From Hymenobacter aerophilus DSM 13606 (lineage in GTDB: Bacteria > Bacteroidota > Bacteroidia > Cytophagales > Hymenobacteraceae), in contig NZ_KB907804.1 in NCBI RefSeq assembly GCF_000382225.1, forward strand, positions 1 through 64,000: a DNA stretch of 64,000 nucleotides, read 5' to 3'. The notes below the pieces were generated by a model. It had not been told where the DNA came from. It did no database searches and saw only the letters and a list, made by a program, of their open reading frames with translations. Made by a program: the position numbers and the translations under genes. Positions 42,204 through 50,369 of the stretch are shown piece by piece. Within the stretch, counting starts at the first letter, position 1. Each line of letters begins with the position of its first letter.

Positions 42204-44054
42204 ATGGCAGCTAACTTTCCCATGCAAGAGCAGGTGCAGGGTGGCATCGGGGCAACCGAACCGGGCCACGACCACGCGCACCACGATGAGCACCACGAGC
42301 AGAGTTTTCTGCAGAAGTACGTGTTCAGCACCGACCATAAAATGATTGCCAAGCAGTTCCTGATTACAGGTATCTTCTGGGCCATCGTGGGCGGCACGCT
42401 TTCCAGCCTCTTCCGCCTGCAGTTGGGCTGGCCCGAGGCTACCCTGGAGTGGCTCAAGCCATTTCTGGGCAAATGGATTGAGGCCGGCAAACTGAACCCG
42501 GAGTTCTATCTGGCCCTCGTAACGATGCACGGTACCATCATGGTATTCTTCGTGCTGACGGCCGGCCTGTCGGGTACGTTCTCCAACTTCCTGATTCCGC
42601 TGCAGATTGGCGCCCGCGATATGGCTTCGGGCTTCATGAACATGCTATCGTACTGGTTCTTCTTTGTATCCAGTGTGATTATGTTCGCCTCGCTGTTCAT
42701 TGAAACCGGACCCGCAGCGGCCGGCTGGACAATTTATCCGCCGCTCTCGGCCCTTCCGCAAGCCATTCCGGGCTCGGGCGCGGGTCAGACGCTCTGGCTG
42801 GTTTCGCTGGCGCTGTTCATCGTGTCGCAGCTGCTGGGTGGTGTAAACTACATCACCACCGTTATCAACCTGCGTACCCAGGGCATGAGCATGAGCAAGC
42901 TCCCGCTCACCATCTGGGCCTTCTTCCTAACGGCTGTGCTGGGTCTGCTTTCGTTCCCGGTACTGTTCTCGGCTGCCTTGCTGCTGATCTTCGACCGCTC
43001 GTTCGGCACGTCGTTCTTCCTGTCCGATATTTACATTGCCGGTCAGGCACTGCCTAACACCGGTGGTTCGCCCATCCTGTTCCAGCACCTGTTCTGGTTC
43101 CTGGGTCACCCCGAGGTGTACATCGTGATTCTACCCGCTATGGGTATGGTGTCGGAAATTCTGGCTACCAACTCCCGTAAGCCCATCTTCGGCTACCGCG
43201 CCATGATTGGCTCGCTGCTCGGCATTTCGCTCCTGTCGTTCGTTGTGTGGGCTCACCACATGTTCGTAACCGGCATGAACCCCTTCCTCGGTTCGGTGTT
43301 CATGTTCCTGACGCTGATTATCGCCGTGCCTTCGGCGGTAAAAGTGTTCAACTGGCTGGCTACCATCTGGCGCGGCAACCTCCGCTTCACCACCGCCATG
43401 TTGTTCTCCATTGGCTTCGTGTCGCTGTTCATTGCCGGTGGTCTGACGGGTATTGTGCTCGGTAACGCGGCCCTTGACATTCAACTGCACAACACCTACT
43501 TCGTGGTAGCTCACTTCCACTTGGTAATGGGTTCGTCGGCCTTCTTTGGCCTGTGGGCCGGGGTCTACCACTGGTTCCCCAAGATGTTCGGCCGCATGAT
43601 GGACGAAAAGCTGGGCTACCTGCACTTCTGGCTGACGTTCATCGGGGTGTACCTCGTGTTCCTGCCGATGCACTACGTAGGTATTGCCGGTTTCCCCCGC
43701 CGTTACTACGCCTGGACTGGCTTCGACACCTTCAGCCAGTTTGCCGACCTGAACAAGTTCATCTCGGTAGCCGCCATTGTGGCCTTCCTTGGTCAGTTCA
43801 TCTTCATCTTCAACTTCTTCTGGAGCATCTGGCGCGGCCGTCGGGCTACCGAGAACCCTTGGAACTCGAACACGCTGGAGTGGACTACGCCCGTGGTTCC
43901 CGGCCACGGCAACTGGCCCGGCGATATTCCCGCCGTACACCGCTGGCCCTACGACTACAGCAAGCCCGGTGCCGAGCAGGACTTCATCCCGCAGACCGTA
44001 CCATTCTCGCAGACGCAGTCGTCGAACCTGCCTTACGAGAAGGAAATGGAGTAG
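42204..44054 (+). CDS. ctaD: Cytochrome c oxidase subunit I
   Basis: The 616-residue catalytic subunit, with about twelve membrane helices, reduces O2 at the heme a3-CuB centre. A His in TMHGTIMVFFVLTAGLSG binds heme a. CuB ligands are in FLGHPEVYIVILP (about 301-306, with the cross-linked Tyr) and the His pair in VVWAHHMFVTGM (about 351). The two distal His residues are in YFVVAHFHLVMGSSAFFGLW. The first 35 residues form a His/Asp-rich extension (HDHAHHDEHHEQ). It follows subunit II by 24 bp and ends at a strong terminator. Confidence 0.97.
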   Translation: MAANFPMQEQVQGGIGATEPGHDHAHHDEHHEQSFLQKYVFSTDHKMIAKQFLITGIFWAIVGGTLSSLFRLQLGWPEATLEWLKPFLGKWIEAGKLNPEFYLALVTMHGTIMVFFVLTAGLSGTFSNFLIPLQIGARDMASGFMNMLSYWFFFVSSVIMFASLFIETGPAAAGWTIYPPLSALPQAIPGSGAGQTLWLVSLALFIVSQLLGGVNYITTVINLRTQGMSMSKLPLTIWAFFLTAVLGLLSFPVLFSAALLLIFDRSFGTSFFLSDIYIAGQALPNTGGSPILFQHLFWFLGHPEVYIVILPAMGMVSEILATNSRKPIFGYRAMIGSLLGISLLSFVVWAHHMFVTGMNPFLGSVFMFLTLIIAVPSAVKVFNWLATIWRGNLRFTTAMLFSIGFVSLFIAGGLTGIVLGNAALDIQLHNTYFVVAHFHLVMGSSAFFGLWAGVYHWFPKMFGRMMDEKLGYLHFWLTFIGVYLVFLPMHYVGIAGFPRRYYAWTGFDTFSQFADLNKFISVAAIVAFLGQFIFIFNFFWSIWRGRRATENPWNSNTLEWTTPVVPGHGNWPGDIPAVHRWPYDYSKPGAEQDFIPQTVPFSQTQSSNLPYEKEME

Positions 44055-44078
44055 TCGCCCTCCGGCGCAAGCATTTCA

Positions 44079-44115
44079 AAACAGGCCGCCGTACCAACGG
44101 CGGCCTGTTTTTTTG
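44079..44115 (+). terminator. Intrinsic terminator after ctaD
   Basis: A perfect 15-bp stem, AAAACAGGCCGCCGT at 44079-44093 with its complement at 44098-44112 and a 4-nt loop, followed by further T. It ends the act-cox transcription unit. Confidence 0.92.
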
Positions 44116-44190
44116 TGGCTGGTCGGGGAAGCAATCGGCTGCTGAAATGGTTGTATAGAGGAGTATGGAAAGTAGCAGAAGCGCATCAGG

Positions 44191-44220
44191 TTGGTGAGCT
44201 TTGCCGGCGCCGTACCTTGC
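44191..44220 (+). promoter_or_regulatory. Candidate promoter for ctaA
   Basis: TTG at 44191-44193, a 19-nt spacer and TACCTTGC at 44213-44220 (related to TAnnTTTG), about 53 bp before the ctaA ATG. It fits with the terminator just upstream. Confidence 0.45.
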
Positions 44221-44272
44221 GTTTTTCATAGGGAAGCTGCCAGCCCAAGGCTGCCAGCAAACAGCTTAAGAA

Positions 44273-45355
44273 ATGGCAATTCCTGCTTTTGTCCGCCGCT
44301 TTCGGTTCGTTGGCATTCTCACGGTGGCGGCCGTGTACGTTCTGTTTCTGGTAGGCGGCATTGTACGCAGCACCGGCTCGGGCATGGGCTGCCCCGACTG
44401 GCCCAAGTGCTTTGGCACCTGGGTACCGCCCACCCACGTCAGCCAGCTGCCCGCCGATTACAAGGAGATCTACACGGCCCAGCGGGTAGCCAAGAACAAG
44501 AAGCTGGCGGCCCGGCTCGAAGGTCTGGGTTTCCACCAGGTGGCGGGCGATATTTTCGCCCATCCTTCGCAGTACATCGAAACCGATTTCAACCCGGTGA
44601 AAACCTGGATCGAGTACGTTAACCGCCTGGTGGGCGTGCTGATTGGGCTGTTTGTGTTTGCCACCGTGCTGTTTGCACTGCCGTACTGGCGGCGCGACCG
44701 ACCAGTGTTTTGGTTAGCGCTGGCCTCGTTTCTGCTCACGGGCGTGCAGGGCTGGCTGGGTTCGTTGGTGGTGTCAACCAACCTGCTGCCCATCATGGTA
44801 ACGGTGCACATGGGCCTGGCCCTCGTGATTGTGGGGTTGCTGCTGTACGCCGTTATCCGGTCGCAGCGGGCGGCGGGCATAGCCGAGGAGCAACTGCCGC
44901 TGTTGCCGGGCCTGAAAACGGCGCTGGCGGTGGCCGTGCTCTTTACCTTCGGCCAGATTGTGCTGGGCACCCAGGTGCGTGAGGAAGTGGATCTGCTGGC
45001 CTCCGCCAGCCACTACCTGGGCCGAGCCGGCTGGATTGACCAGCTGGGCCTCAACTTCAAGGTGCACCGCTCGTTTTCCCTGCTGATTCTGCTGCTGAAC
45101 GGCTATCTGGCCTACCGCCTCTACACGCTGCCTTCGCGGGGGCTACACCGACTGGCTACGGCTATTCTGGTGCTGATTGGCGCCGAAATCGTGGCGGGCA
45201 TCACGCTGGCCTACTTTGCCTTCCCGGCCTTCGCCCAGCCCATCCACCTGACGCTGGCTACCGTGCTCTTCGGAGCCCAGTTTCAGGCCCTGGTAGCCTA
45301 CAACCGGGCCACGAAGATGCAGCCGCAGGGGGCTACTCCGGCCGTTGTTGCGTAA
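44273..45355 (+). CDS. ctaA: Heme A synthase (COX15/CtaA)
   Basis: This enzyme oxidises the methyl group of heme O to make heme A for the oxidase. The 360-residue protein has about eight membrane helices. It carries GGIVRSTGSGMGCPDWPKCF, the hallmark Cys-containing first loop, EYVNRLVGVLIGLFVFATVL with its family Glu, and conserved His in VTVHMGLALVIVGLLLYAV and VHRSFSLLILLLNGYLAYRL. It is followed 57 bp downstream by ctaB, the preceding step in the pathway. It probably starts a new transcript after the ctaD terminator. Confidence 0.95.
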   Translation: MAIPAFVRRFRFVGILTVAAVYVLFLVGGIVRSTGSGMGCPDWPKCFGTWVPPTHVSQLPADYKEIYTAQRVAKNKKLAARLEGLGFHQVAGDIFAHPSQYIETDFNPVKTWIEYVNRLVGVLIGLFVFATVLFALPYWRRDRPVFWLALASFLLTGVQGWLGSLVVSTNLLPIMVTVHMGLALVIVGLLLYAVIRSQRAAGIAEEQLPLLPGLKTALAVAVLFTFGQIVLGTQVREEVDLLASASHYLGRAGWIDQLGLNFKVHRSFSLLILLLNGYLAYRLYTLPSRGLHRLATAILVLIGAEIVAGITLAYFAFPAFAQPIHLTLATVLFGAQFQALVAYNRATKMQPQGATPAVVA

Positions 45356-45360
45356 CTTTG
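45353..45360 (+). promoter_or_regulatory. -7 element for ctaB and downstream genes
   Basis: TAACTTTG matches the consensus perfectly and overlaps the ctaA stop codon, 52 bp before the ctaB ATG. No TTG is found at the usual -33 distance. Confidence 0.5.
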
Positions 45361-45412
45361 CAGCCCCGTTGGGCAGCGGCTTGGTGCCGCATACTTCGTT
45401 TTTCCTCCGTTA

Positions 45413-46264
45413 ATGAGTAAGGCTAAGGCGTACTTCCAGTTGATTAAATTTCGGCTGGCCCTCACGGTGGCTTTCTCCAGCGCCATTGGCTACCTGCTGG
45501 GGGCCAACGAGCTGCACTGGGGGCGGGCGCTGCTGGTGATGGTGGGCGGGCTGGCCGTTACGGGAGCCGCCAACACCATCAACCAGATATTTGAAATCCA
45601 CCTTGACCGCCAGATGAAGCGCACGGCCCAGCGCCCGCTGCCGCTGGGTATTCTGAGCCCCTTGGAGGCTTGGGTGTTCACGTTCGTGCTGGGTGGGGCC
45701 GGGCTGGCGCTGCTGGCCCTGGTGTTCAACCCGCTATCGGCGGCGCTGGCGTTGCTCTCGCTGATTCTGTACGGGTTTGTGTACACGCCGCTGAAAACCA
45801 TTTCGCCTATTTGCGTGGCCGTGGGCGCCATTCCGGGCGGGTTGCCGCCGCTTATTGGCTGGGTGGCCGCCACCGGTTTCCTGGGCCTGCAGGGCTGGAT
45901 TCTGTTCGGTATTCAGTTTATGTGGCAGTTTCCGCACTTCTGGGCCATTGCCTGGGTGCTCGACGACGACTACAAGAAGGCCGGCTTCAAGATGCTGCCT
46001 TCGCCCGGCAAGAAGGATCTGCGCACCGCTTTCCAGATCATGACCTACACGCTGGTTCTGATTCCGCTCAGCCTGCTGCCCTTCTACTTCGGCATGACCG
46101 GCACCGTGTACCCGATGGTAGCGGCCATCTGCGGCGTACTGTTCCTGATGCAGACCTTCTACCTGATGCGCACAGTGAGCAAAAAAGCCGCCATGAGCAT
46201 CATGTTCGGCTCGTTTCTGTACCTGCCCATCGTGCAGATCGCGCTGGTGCTGGACAAGATGTAA
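45413..46264 (+). CDS. ctaB: Protoheme IX farnesyltransferase (heme O synthase)
   Basis: This enzyme adds a farnesyl group to protoheme to make heme O, the precursor of heme A. The 283-residue UbiA-type prenyltransferase has nine predicted membrane helices. The Mg-binding motif is seen in NTINQIFEIHLDRQMKRTAQ followed by RPLPLG, and the second motif around WVLDDDYKKAGFKMLPSPGK. ATG at 45413 gives MSKAKAYFQLIKFRLALTVA, a standard start. It follows ctaA and precedes the COX III pair, separated by a heptamer-repeat pair. Confidence 0.95.
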   Translation: MSKAKAYFQLIKFRLALTVAFSSAIGYLLGANELHWGRALLVMVGGLAVTGAANTINQIFEIHLDRQMKRTAQRPLPLGILSPLEAWVFTFVLGGAGLALLALVFNPLSAALALLSLILYGFVYTPLKTISPICVAVGAIPGGLPPLIGWVAATGFLGLQGWILFGIQFMWQFPHFWAIAWVLDDDYKKAGFKMLPSPGKKDLRTAFQIMTYTLVLIPLSLLPFYFGMTGTVYPMVAAICGVLFLMQTFYLMRTVSKKAAMSIMFGSFLYLPIVQIALVLDKM

Positions 46265-46273
46265 TCTTTGCCT

Positions 46274-46402
46274 GGAAGTGAGATTTGAAACCTGAGAAGT
46301 GAGACAAAAGGCTCGCTTTTTATGTTGAAAACAAGCGGACTTATCTGTTCCCGCCTAGGGTTGGATGTCCGTCTCACTTCTCATATCTCACCTCTCACTT
46401 CT
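46274..46402. repeat. Inverted pair of heptamer arrays between ctaB and COX III
   Basis: Heptamers GAAGTGA, GATTTGA, AACCTGA, GAAGTGA, GAC (46274-46305) face GTCTCAC, TTCTCAT, ATCTCAC, CTCTCAC, TTC (46371-46402). The two ends pair perfectly over the outer 10 or more bases; the spacer is 65 bp. Confidence 0.88.
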
Positions 46403-46408
46403 AGAAAT

Positions 46409-46996
46409 ATGCTTGCTAACGAAGCCCTGAACACCAAGGAGCCGGCCACCGGAATACATCCGACCCGGTTTCTGCTCATGCTGATGATGGTCAGCATTTT
46501 CATGATTTTTGCCGCCTACACCAGTGCCTACATTGTGCGGCGCAACGAGGGCAACTGGCTCGAATTCGATTTGCCGGCCGGCTTCCTCTACACCACCATT
46601 CTGCTGGTGCTGAGCTCGGCTACGGTGCAGTGGGCCTGGCTGGCCGCGCGCCGCAACGACCTCAAGCAGGTGCGCCTGGCGCTGGTGCTCACCTTCGGGC
46701 TGGGCCTGGCATTTTTAGTGGGCCAGTGGCTGCTCTGGGGCCAGCTTATCGACCAGCGGGTGTTTTTTGCGGGCACCGATTCCAACCCTTCCGGCTCATT
46801 TCTGTATGTATTAACCGGGGTGCACGGTTTTCACCTGATTACCGGGCTTATCTTTCTGCTGATTGTGGTGCGGAAAAGCTTTAAGTATCAGGTGCATTCC
46901 CGCGAAATGCTCTCCATTGGCAACGTTACCATCTACTGGCACTTCCTGGGCGTACTTTGGTTGTACCTGTATTTGTTCTTACTTTTGAACCACTAG
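46409..46996 (+). CDS. Cytochrome c oxidase subunit III-like, short form
   Basis: A 195-residue heme-copper oxidase subunit III family member with five membrane helices. It carries FLLMLMMVSIFMIFAAYTSA, FLYVLTGVHGFHLITGLIFL with its family His pair, and IYWHFLGVLWLYLYLFLLLN, the typical C-terminal helix. ATG at 46409 is used; the longer frame to 46322 only reads the heptamer repeat. A second, longer subunit III follows 25 bp downstream. Tandem COX III genes are usual in Bacteroidota oxidase clusters, and this shorter one may be a structural partner of the other. Confidence 0.93.
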   Translation: MLANEALNTKEPATGIHPTRFLLMLMMVSIFMIFAAYTSAYIVRRNEGNWLEFDLPAGFLYTTILLVLSSATVQWAWLAARRNDLKQVRLALVLTFGLGLAFLVGQWLLWGQLIDQRVFFAGTDSNPSGSFLYVLTGVHGFHLITGLIFLLIVVRKSFKYQVHSREMLSIGNVTIYWHFLGVLWLYLYLFLLLNH

Positions 46997-47021
46997 ATTG
47001 TTGTAAACTCCCCCGCACGCT

Positions 47022-47795
47022 ATGTCCACCATTTCCCCGACGACGCAGGCAATTCCCGATTCCGCCCTGGACAAGCCGCGCACCGGCACCTGGGACGGCG
47101 GCAATGAGCCCCTCAATGCCAGCTATGGCAAGCTGATGATGTGGTTCTTCCTGCTGTCGGACGCCTTCACGTTCGCTGCCTTCCTGACCACCTACGGCCT
47201 CATCCGCCACAAGTACCTAGTGTACGAGGGTGCGGCGGAGAACTTCGTCACCTCCACGGCCTACTGGCCCATTCCGGAGAAAATCTTCAACGCCTTCCCC
47301 GGCCTGCACGGCCTCGACCTGCCACTAGCTTTCGTGGCCCTGATGACGATGATTCTCATCTTCTCGTCGGTAACGATGGTACTGGCCGTGGAAGCCGGGC
47401 AGCGTTTCGACCGACAGGACGTGCAGAAGTGGCTGTTGTGGACGATTCTGTTCGGCGCCACCTTCCTCAGCTGCCAAGCCTGGGAGTGGAGCCACTTCAT
47501 CGCCGGCACCGATAAGGGCATGCTGATGAACGATGGCACGGTGATTCATGGCGCCAACCTGGCCGTGAACGAGTACGGCCCCGTACTGTTTGCCGACCTG
47601 TTCTTCTTCATCACCGGTTTCCACGGCACGCACGTATTCTCGGGCATCTGCCTGCTGATTTACTGCTTCATCGCCACCACCAACGGCACGTTCGAGAAGC
47701 GCGGCCACTACGAGATGGTGGAGAAAATCGGCCTCTACTGGCACTTTGTGGACCTGGTGTGGGTGTTCGTTTTCACCTTCTTCTACCTGGTTTAA
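47022..47795 (+). CDS. ctaE: Cytochrome c oxidase subunit III
   Basis: A 257-residue subunit III with about seven membrane helices. Recognisable parts are NASYGKLMMWFFLLSDAFTF, FLSCQAWEWSHFIAGTDKGM, FFFITGFHGTHVFSGICLLI and GLYWHFVDLVWVFVFTFFYL, all standard for the family. A roughly 30-residue Ser/Thr/Pro-rich cytosolic lead precedes the first helix. Subunit III stabilises the catalytic core and feeds protons. It lies between the short subunit III and the subunit IV gene. Confidence 0.95.
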   Translation: MSTISPTTQAIPDSALDKPRTGTWDGGNEPLNASYGKLMMWFFLLSDAFTFAAFLTTYGLIRHKYLVYEGAAENFVTSTAYWPIPEKIFNAFPGLHGLDLPLAFVALMTMILIFSSVTMVLAVEAGQRFDRQDVQKWLLWTILFGATFLSCQAWEWSHFIAGTDKGMLMNDGTVIHGANLAVNEYGPVLFADLFFFITGFHGTHVFSGICLLIYCFIATTNGTFEKRGHYEMVEKIGLYWHFVDLVWVFVFTFFYLV

Positions 47796-47867
47796 TTTTC
47801 CTGGCTCCGTAGCCGGCTGGCACCCCAAGGGGCCGCCAGTCGGCTGCCGCGTTTATCCTCTCTACTC

Positions 47868-48197
47868 ATGGCTAACCACACCACCCAACTACCGGCCCAT
47901 CCCGGCGAGATTCCCAAGCCCAACACGGCCTGGATCTGGAAAACCTTCTGGGTTATCACGGCTATTACGGCGCTGGAATTCCTGATTGCCTTTACGATGC
48001 CTTCGAGCACGCTGCGCAATTCCATCTTCATCATCCTCACCATCTTCAAGGCCTTCTTTATCGTGGCCGAGTTCATGCACCTTAAGCATGAAACCAAGGG
48101 ACTGATCTGGACGATTATGATTCCGATGGGTTTGCTGATCTGGCTGCTGGTGGCCCTCATTACTGAAGGCAACGCCATCCATAAAGCTATTTTCTAG
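47868..48197 (+). CDS. Cytochrome c oxidase subunit IV (prokaryotic type)
   Basis: A 109-residue subunit with three membrane helices: IWKTFWVITAITALEFLIAF, SIFIILTIFKAFFIVAEFMH and WTIMIPMGLLIWLLVALITE. KAFFIVAEFMHLKHETK is the typical COX IV signature. It follows subunit III by 72 bp and precedes the SCO-like gene by only 3 bp, so it is in the same transcript. Confidence 0.92.
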   Translation: MANHTTQLPAHPGEIPKPNTAWIWKTFWVITAITALEFLIAFTMPSSTLRNSIFIILTIFKAFFIVAEFMHLKHETKGLIWTIMIPMGLLIWLLVALITEGNAIHKAIF

Positions 48198-48200
48198 CCC

Positions 48201-48866
48201 ATGCGGCCCCAACAAGTTCTGCTGTTGGGCCTGATGTTGCTGGTTCCGGTACTGGCTTTTCTGTTTCTGAAAAGCTTTGGCACCAACCGTTACGCGCTGC
48301 CTTTTTACCTGCCCGAGCGTGTCGATTCGACGCTTGTGGCCGGAAAATGGCAGCGCGATACTGTTTTCCACCAACTGGGTCCCTTCCGGCTGCGCGAGGG
48401 CGCGGGTGGGCGCGAGGTGTCGGGCGCCGAACTGCGGGCTGCGGGCCTATACGTGCTCAGCACCCTGCCGCCCGGCTGCCCGCCCGATTGCCAGCGCCAG
48501 ACGGCCCAGCTGGTGCGGGTGCAGGAGAAGTTCCGGCAGGACCCGCGCGTGCGGCTGGCCTCGGTGCTCACCGGCTCCGACTCGGTAGCCGCGGCTGCCC
48601 GCTATGCCGAGCAGGCCGGGGCCATTGCCGGTAAATGGTTTTTCCTGACCGGAAACGAAAGCACCGTGGCGCGGTTGTTACAGCAGGAGTTCCGGCTGCC
48701 CGCCGCCAGCGCTACGCCGCCCCCCGCAGGCACCCCGGCGCTCGTCGTGCAGCTCATCGACCGCGACGGCTACGTGCGTGGCCGCTACGACGGCACCAGC
48801 GAGCGGGATATGAACCGGCTCATCACCGAGATTACCGTACTGCTTTACATCTATGAACACCCCTGA
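48201..48866 (+). CDS. SCO1/SenC-like thioredoxin-fold protein, degenerate metal site
   Basis: A 221-residue membrane-anchored protein (QVLLLGLMLLVPVLAFLFLK) with a thioredoxin fold of the SCO family, which delivers copper to CuA. It has the CxxxC pair in TLPPGCPPDCQRQTAQLVRV (about 93-97), a WFFLTGNESTVARLLQQEF block and the C-terminal RYDGTSERDMNRLITEI. The conserved His, normally in a DHS-type motif before the last strands, is absent; that position reads PALVVQLIDRDG. Copper binding may be altered or lost, leaving a thiol-redox role. It overlaps the DUF420 gene by 14 bp. Confidence 0.78.
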   Translation: MRPQQVLLLGLMLLVPVLAFLFLKSFGTNRYALPFYLPERVDSTLVAGKWQRDTVFHQLGPFRLREGAGGREVSGAELRAAGLYVLSTLPPGCPPDCQRQTAQLVRVQEKFRQDPRVRLASVLTGSDSVAAAARYAEQAGAIAGKWFFLTGNESTVARLLQQEFRLPAASATPPPAGTPALVVQLIDRDGYVRGRYDGTSERDMNRLITEITVLLYIYEHP

Positions 48867-49413
48867 CCCGCTTGTTAACCCCGCCGTTGGTGCCACCAAG
48901 TACAAAGTGCTGGCGGCCGTGCTCGGGGTAGTGGTGCCCGTGGCAGTGGCCGTGCTCTACTATTTTCCCGGCGTGTTCGTCATTCCCGGGCTCAATGTGA
49001 AGTCGCTGCCGGCCGTCAATGCCGGGCTCAACTCGCTCACGGCCGTGTGCCTGATGCTGGGCTACTACTTCATCCGGCGCCAGCAGGTGGCCCGTCACCG
49101 GGCCATGATGGGCCTGGCGTTTCTGCTGGGCTCGTTGTTTCTGGTTTCCTACGTGGCCTACCACTCGCAGGTAACCAGTGTGAAGTTCGGGGGCGAGGGG
49201 CTGATTCGCTACGTGTACTACTTCATCCTGCTCACGCACATTCTGCTGGCTGCCATTACGGTCGGGCTGGTGCTGTTCACGCTGTATTTTGCCCTTACCG
49301 AGCAGTTTCAGAAGCACCGCCGCATTGCCCGCTGGACCTATCCGGTGTGGCTGTACGTATCGGTAACGGGCGTTATCGTGTATTTCATGATTGCGCCGTA
49401 TTACACCTCCTAG
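48853..49413 (+). CDS. DUF420 membrane protein (CtaM-like, oxidase-associated)
   Basis: A 186-residue protein with five membrane helices. It has the DUF420 pattern NAGLNSLTAVCLMLGYYFIR, RHRAMMGLAFLLGSLFLVSY, VYYFILLTHILLAAITVGLV, and HRRIARWTYPVWLYVSVTGV with its family His and Trp. DUF420/CtaM proteins are needed for maturation of some heme-copper oxidases. It overlaps the SCO-like gene by 14 bp, which suggests translational coupling. Its position within the cox cluster supports an assembly role. Confidence 0.92.
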   Translation: MNTPDPLVNPAVGATKYKVLAAVLGVVVPVAVAVLYYFPGVFVIPGLNVKSLPAVNAGLNSLTAVCLMLGYYFIRRQQVARHRAMMGLAFLLGSLFLVSYVAYHSQVTSVKFGGEGLIRYVYYFILLTHILLAAITVGLVLFTLYFALTEQFQKHRRIARWTYPVWLYVSVTGVIVYFMIAPYYTS

Positions 49414-49484
49414 AAGTTGCCGCGGCCGAACCTTCGGGGCCGGCTTTGCGGTTAGTATAGTATCACGCTTAACCTTTCTTTGCC

Positions 49485-49763
49485 ATGAAAAAACTTGCCA
49501 TCACGGGCCTCCTGGCCCTCGTCGTTACCCTGCTGCTGAGCGTGCTGGTACCAGCCCCGGCGCAGGCCCAGTGCACGCTGTGCAAAACCCAGTTGGTTGC
49601 GGGCGGCAAAGACAAGGACAGCTACGACACAACCGGCCTCAACAAGGGCATCGTGTACCTAATGACCATTCCGTACATTCTGATTGGCAGCGTGGGCTTT
49701 TTCTGGTACCGTCACACGCATCAGCAGAAAAAGAAAAAGGCGGCGGCTCATGACGGAATCTAG
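49485..49763 (+). CDS. Small envelope protein of unknown function in the cox cluster
   Basis: A 92-residue protein with an N-terminal hydrophobic signal (ITGLLALVVTLLLSVLVPAP, cleaved around AQAQ). A CTLCK motif follows, then a soluble stretch, a second hydrophobic helix (GIVYLMTIPYILIGSVGFFW) and a basic tail (RHTHQQKKKKAAAHD). Similar small proteins accompany Bacteroidota oxidase genes, so an assembly role is possible. The CxxC pair could bind metal or form a disulfide. The DUF983 gene starts inside its last 14 bases. Confidence 0.65.
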   Translation: MKKLAITGLLALVVTLLLSVLVPAPAQAQCTLCKTQLVAGGKDKDSYDTTGLNKGIVYLMTIPYILIGSVGFFWYRHTHQQKKKKAAAHDGI

Positions 49764-50163
49764 CGCTTACCCCGCGGCGGCCGGCTCGGCACTGGCGGGC
49801 ATTGTGCAACAGCGCTGCCCGCGCTGCCGCCGGGGGCCACTGTTCACGCATTCGGCCCTCAACCTGGCCCACTTCACCGAAATGCCGGCCCACTGCCCCG
49901 TCTGCAACCTGGCCTACGAGCCTGAGCCGGGCTTTTACTGGGGCGCCATGTACATCAGCTTCGGCTTCTCGACGGGCATGATGCTGGTGATTGGCTTTCT
50001 GGTATACCACCTGCTCGGTGACCCCGATACGTGGGTGTACATCACGGCGGTGGCGGTAATGGCCGTGCTGATGACGCCGTTCAGTTTGCGCTACTCCCGT
50101 ACTCTGATGCTGTACCTGTTCGGCGGCGTCGACTACAACCCGCGCTATGCGGCCGGCTCCTGA
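49750..50163 (+). CDS. DUF983 family membrane protein
   Basis: A 137-residue protein. An N-terminal zinc-ribbon-like part (QQRCPRCRRGPLFTH and HCPVCNLAYEPEPGFYWGAM) precedes two or three membrane helices (ISFGFSTGMMLVIGFLVYHL, WVYITAVAVMAVLMTPFSLR). This is the typical DUF983 organisation; homologues accompany oxidase genes in many bacteria. ATG at 49750 overlaps the previous gene and avoids a longer frame from 49684. It is the last gene before a strong terminator. Confidence 0.92.
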   Translation: MTESSAYPAAAGSALAGIVQQRCPRCRRGPLFTHSALNLAHFTEMPAHCPVCNLAYEPEPGFYWGAMYISFGFSTGMMLVIGFLVYHLLGDPDTWVYITAVAVMAVLMTPFSLRYSRTLMLYLFGGVDYNPRYAAGS

Positions 50164-50209
50164 CTCCAATCAGGCAAGCCGGATGCTGCAATAAATCAGT
50201 TGAAATCTG

Positions 50210-50236
50210 CGCCACCTTCGGGTGGCGTTTTTTTTT
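50210..50236 (+). terminator. Intrinsic terminator with UUCG tetraloop
   Basis: CGCCACC, TTCG, GGTGGCG then nine T: a perfect 7-bp stem with a very stable tetraloop, ending the oxidase accessory cluster. Confidence 0.95.
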
Positions 50237-50369
50237 GGCCCCAAGGTTGTAGGTTTACGGGGCTGCCCTGCAGGCATTGGCCGCAAAGCACCGACCGTGG
50301 CTTGGCTAGTGCCCATTTATCCATCAGATTGCAAGCGGATAGCTGGCAGCTAAAGGCGAACAGCTCTAC

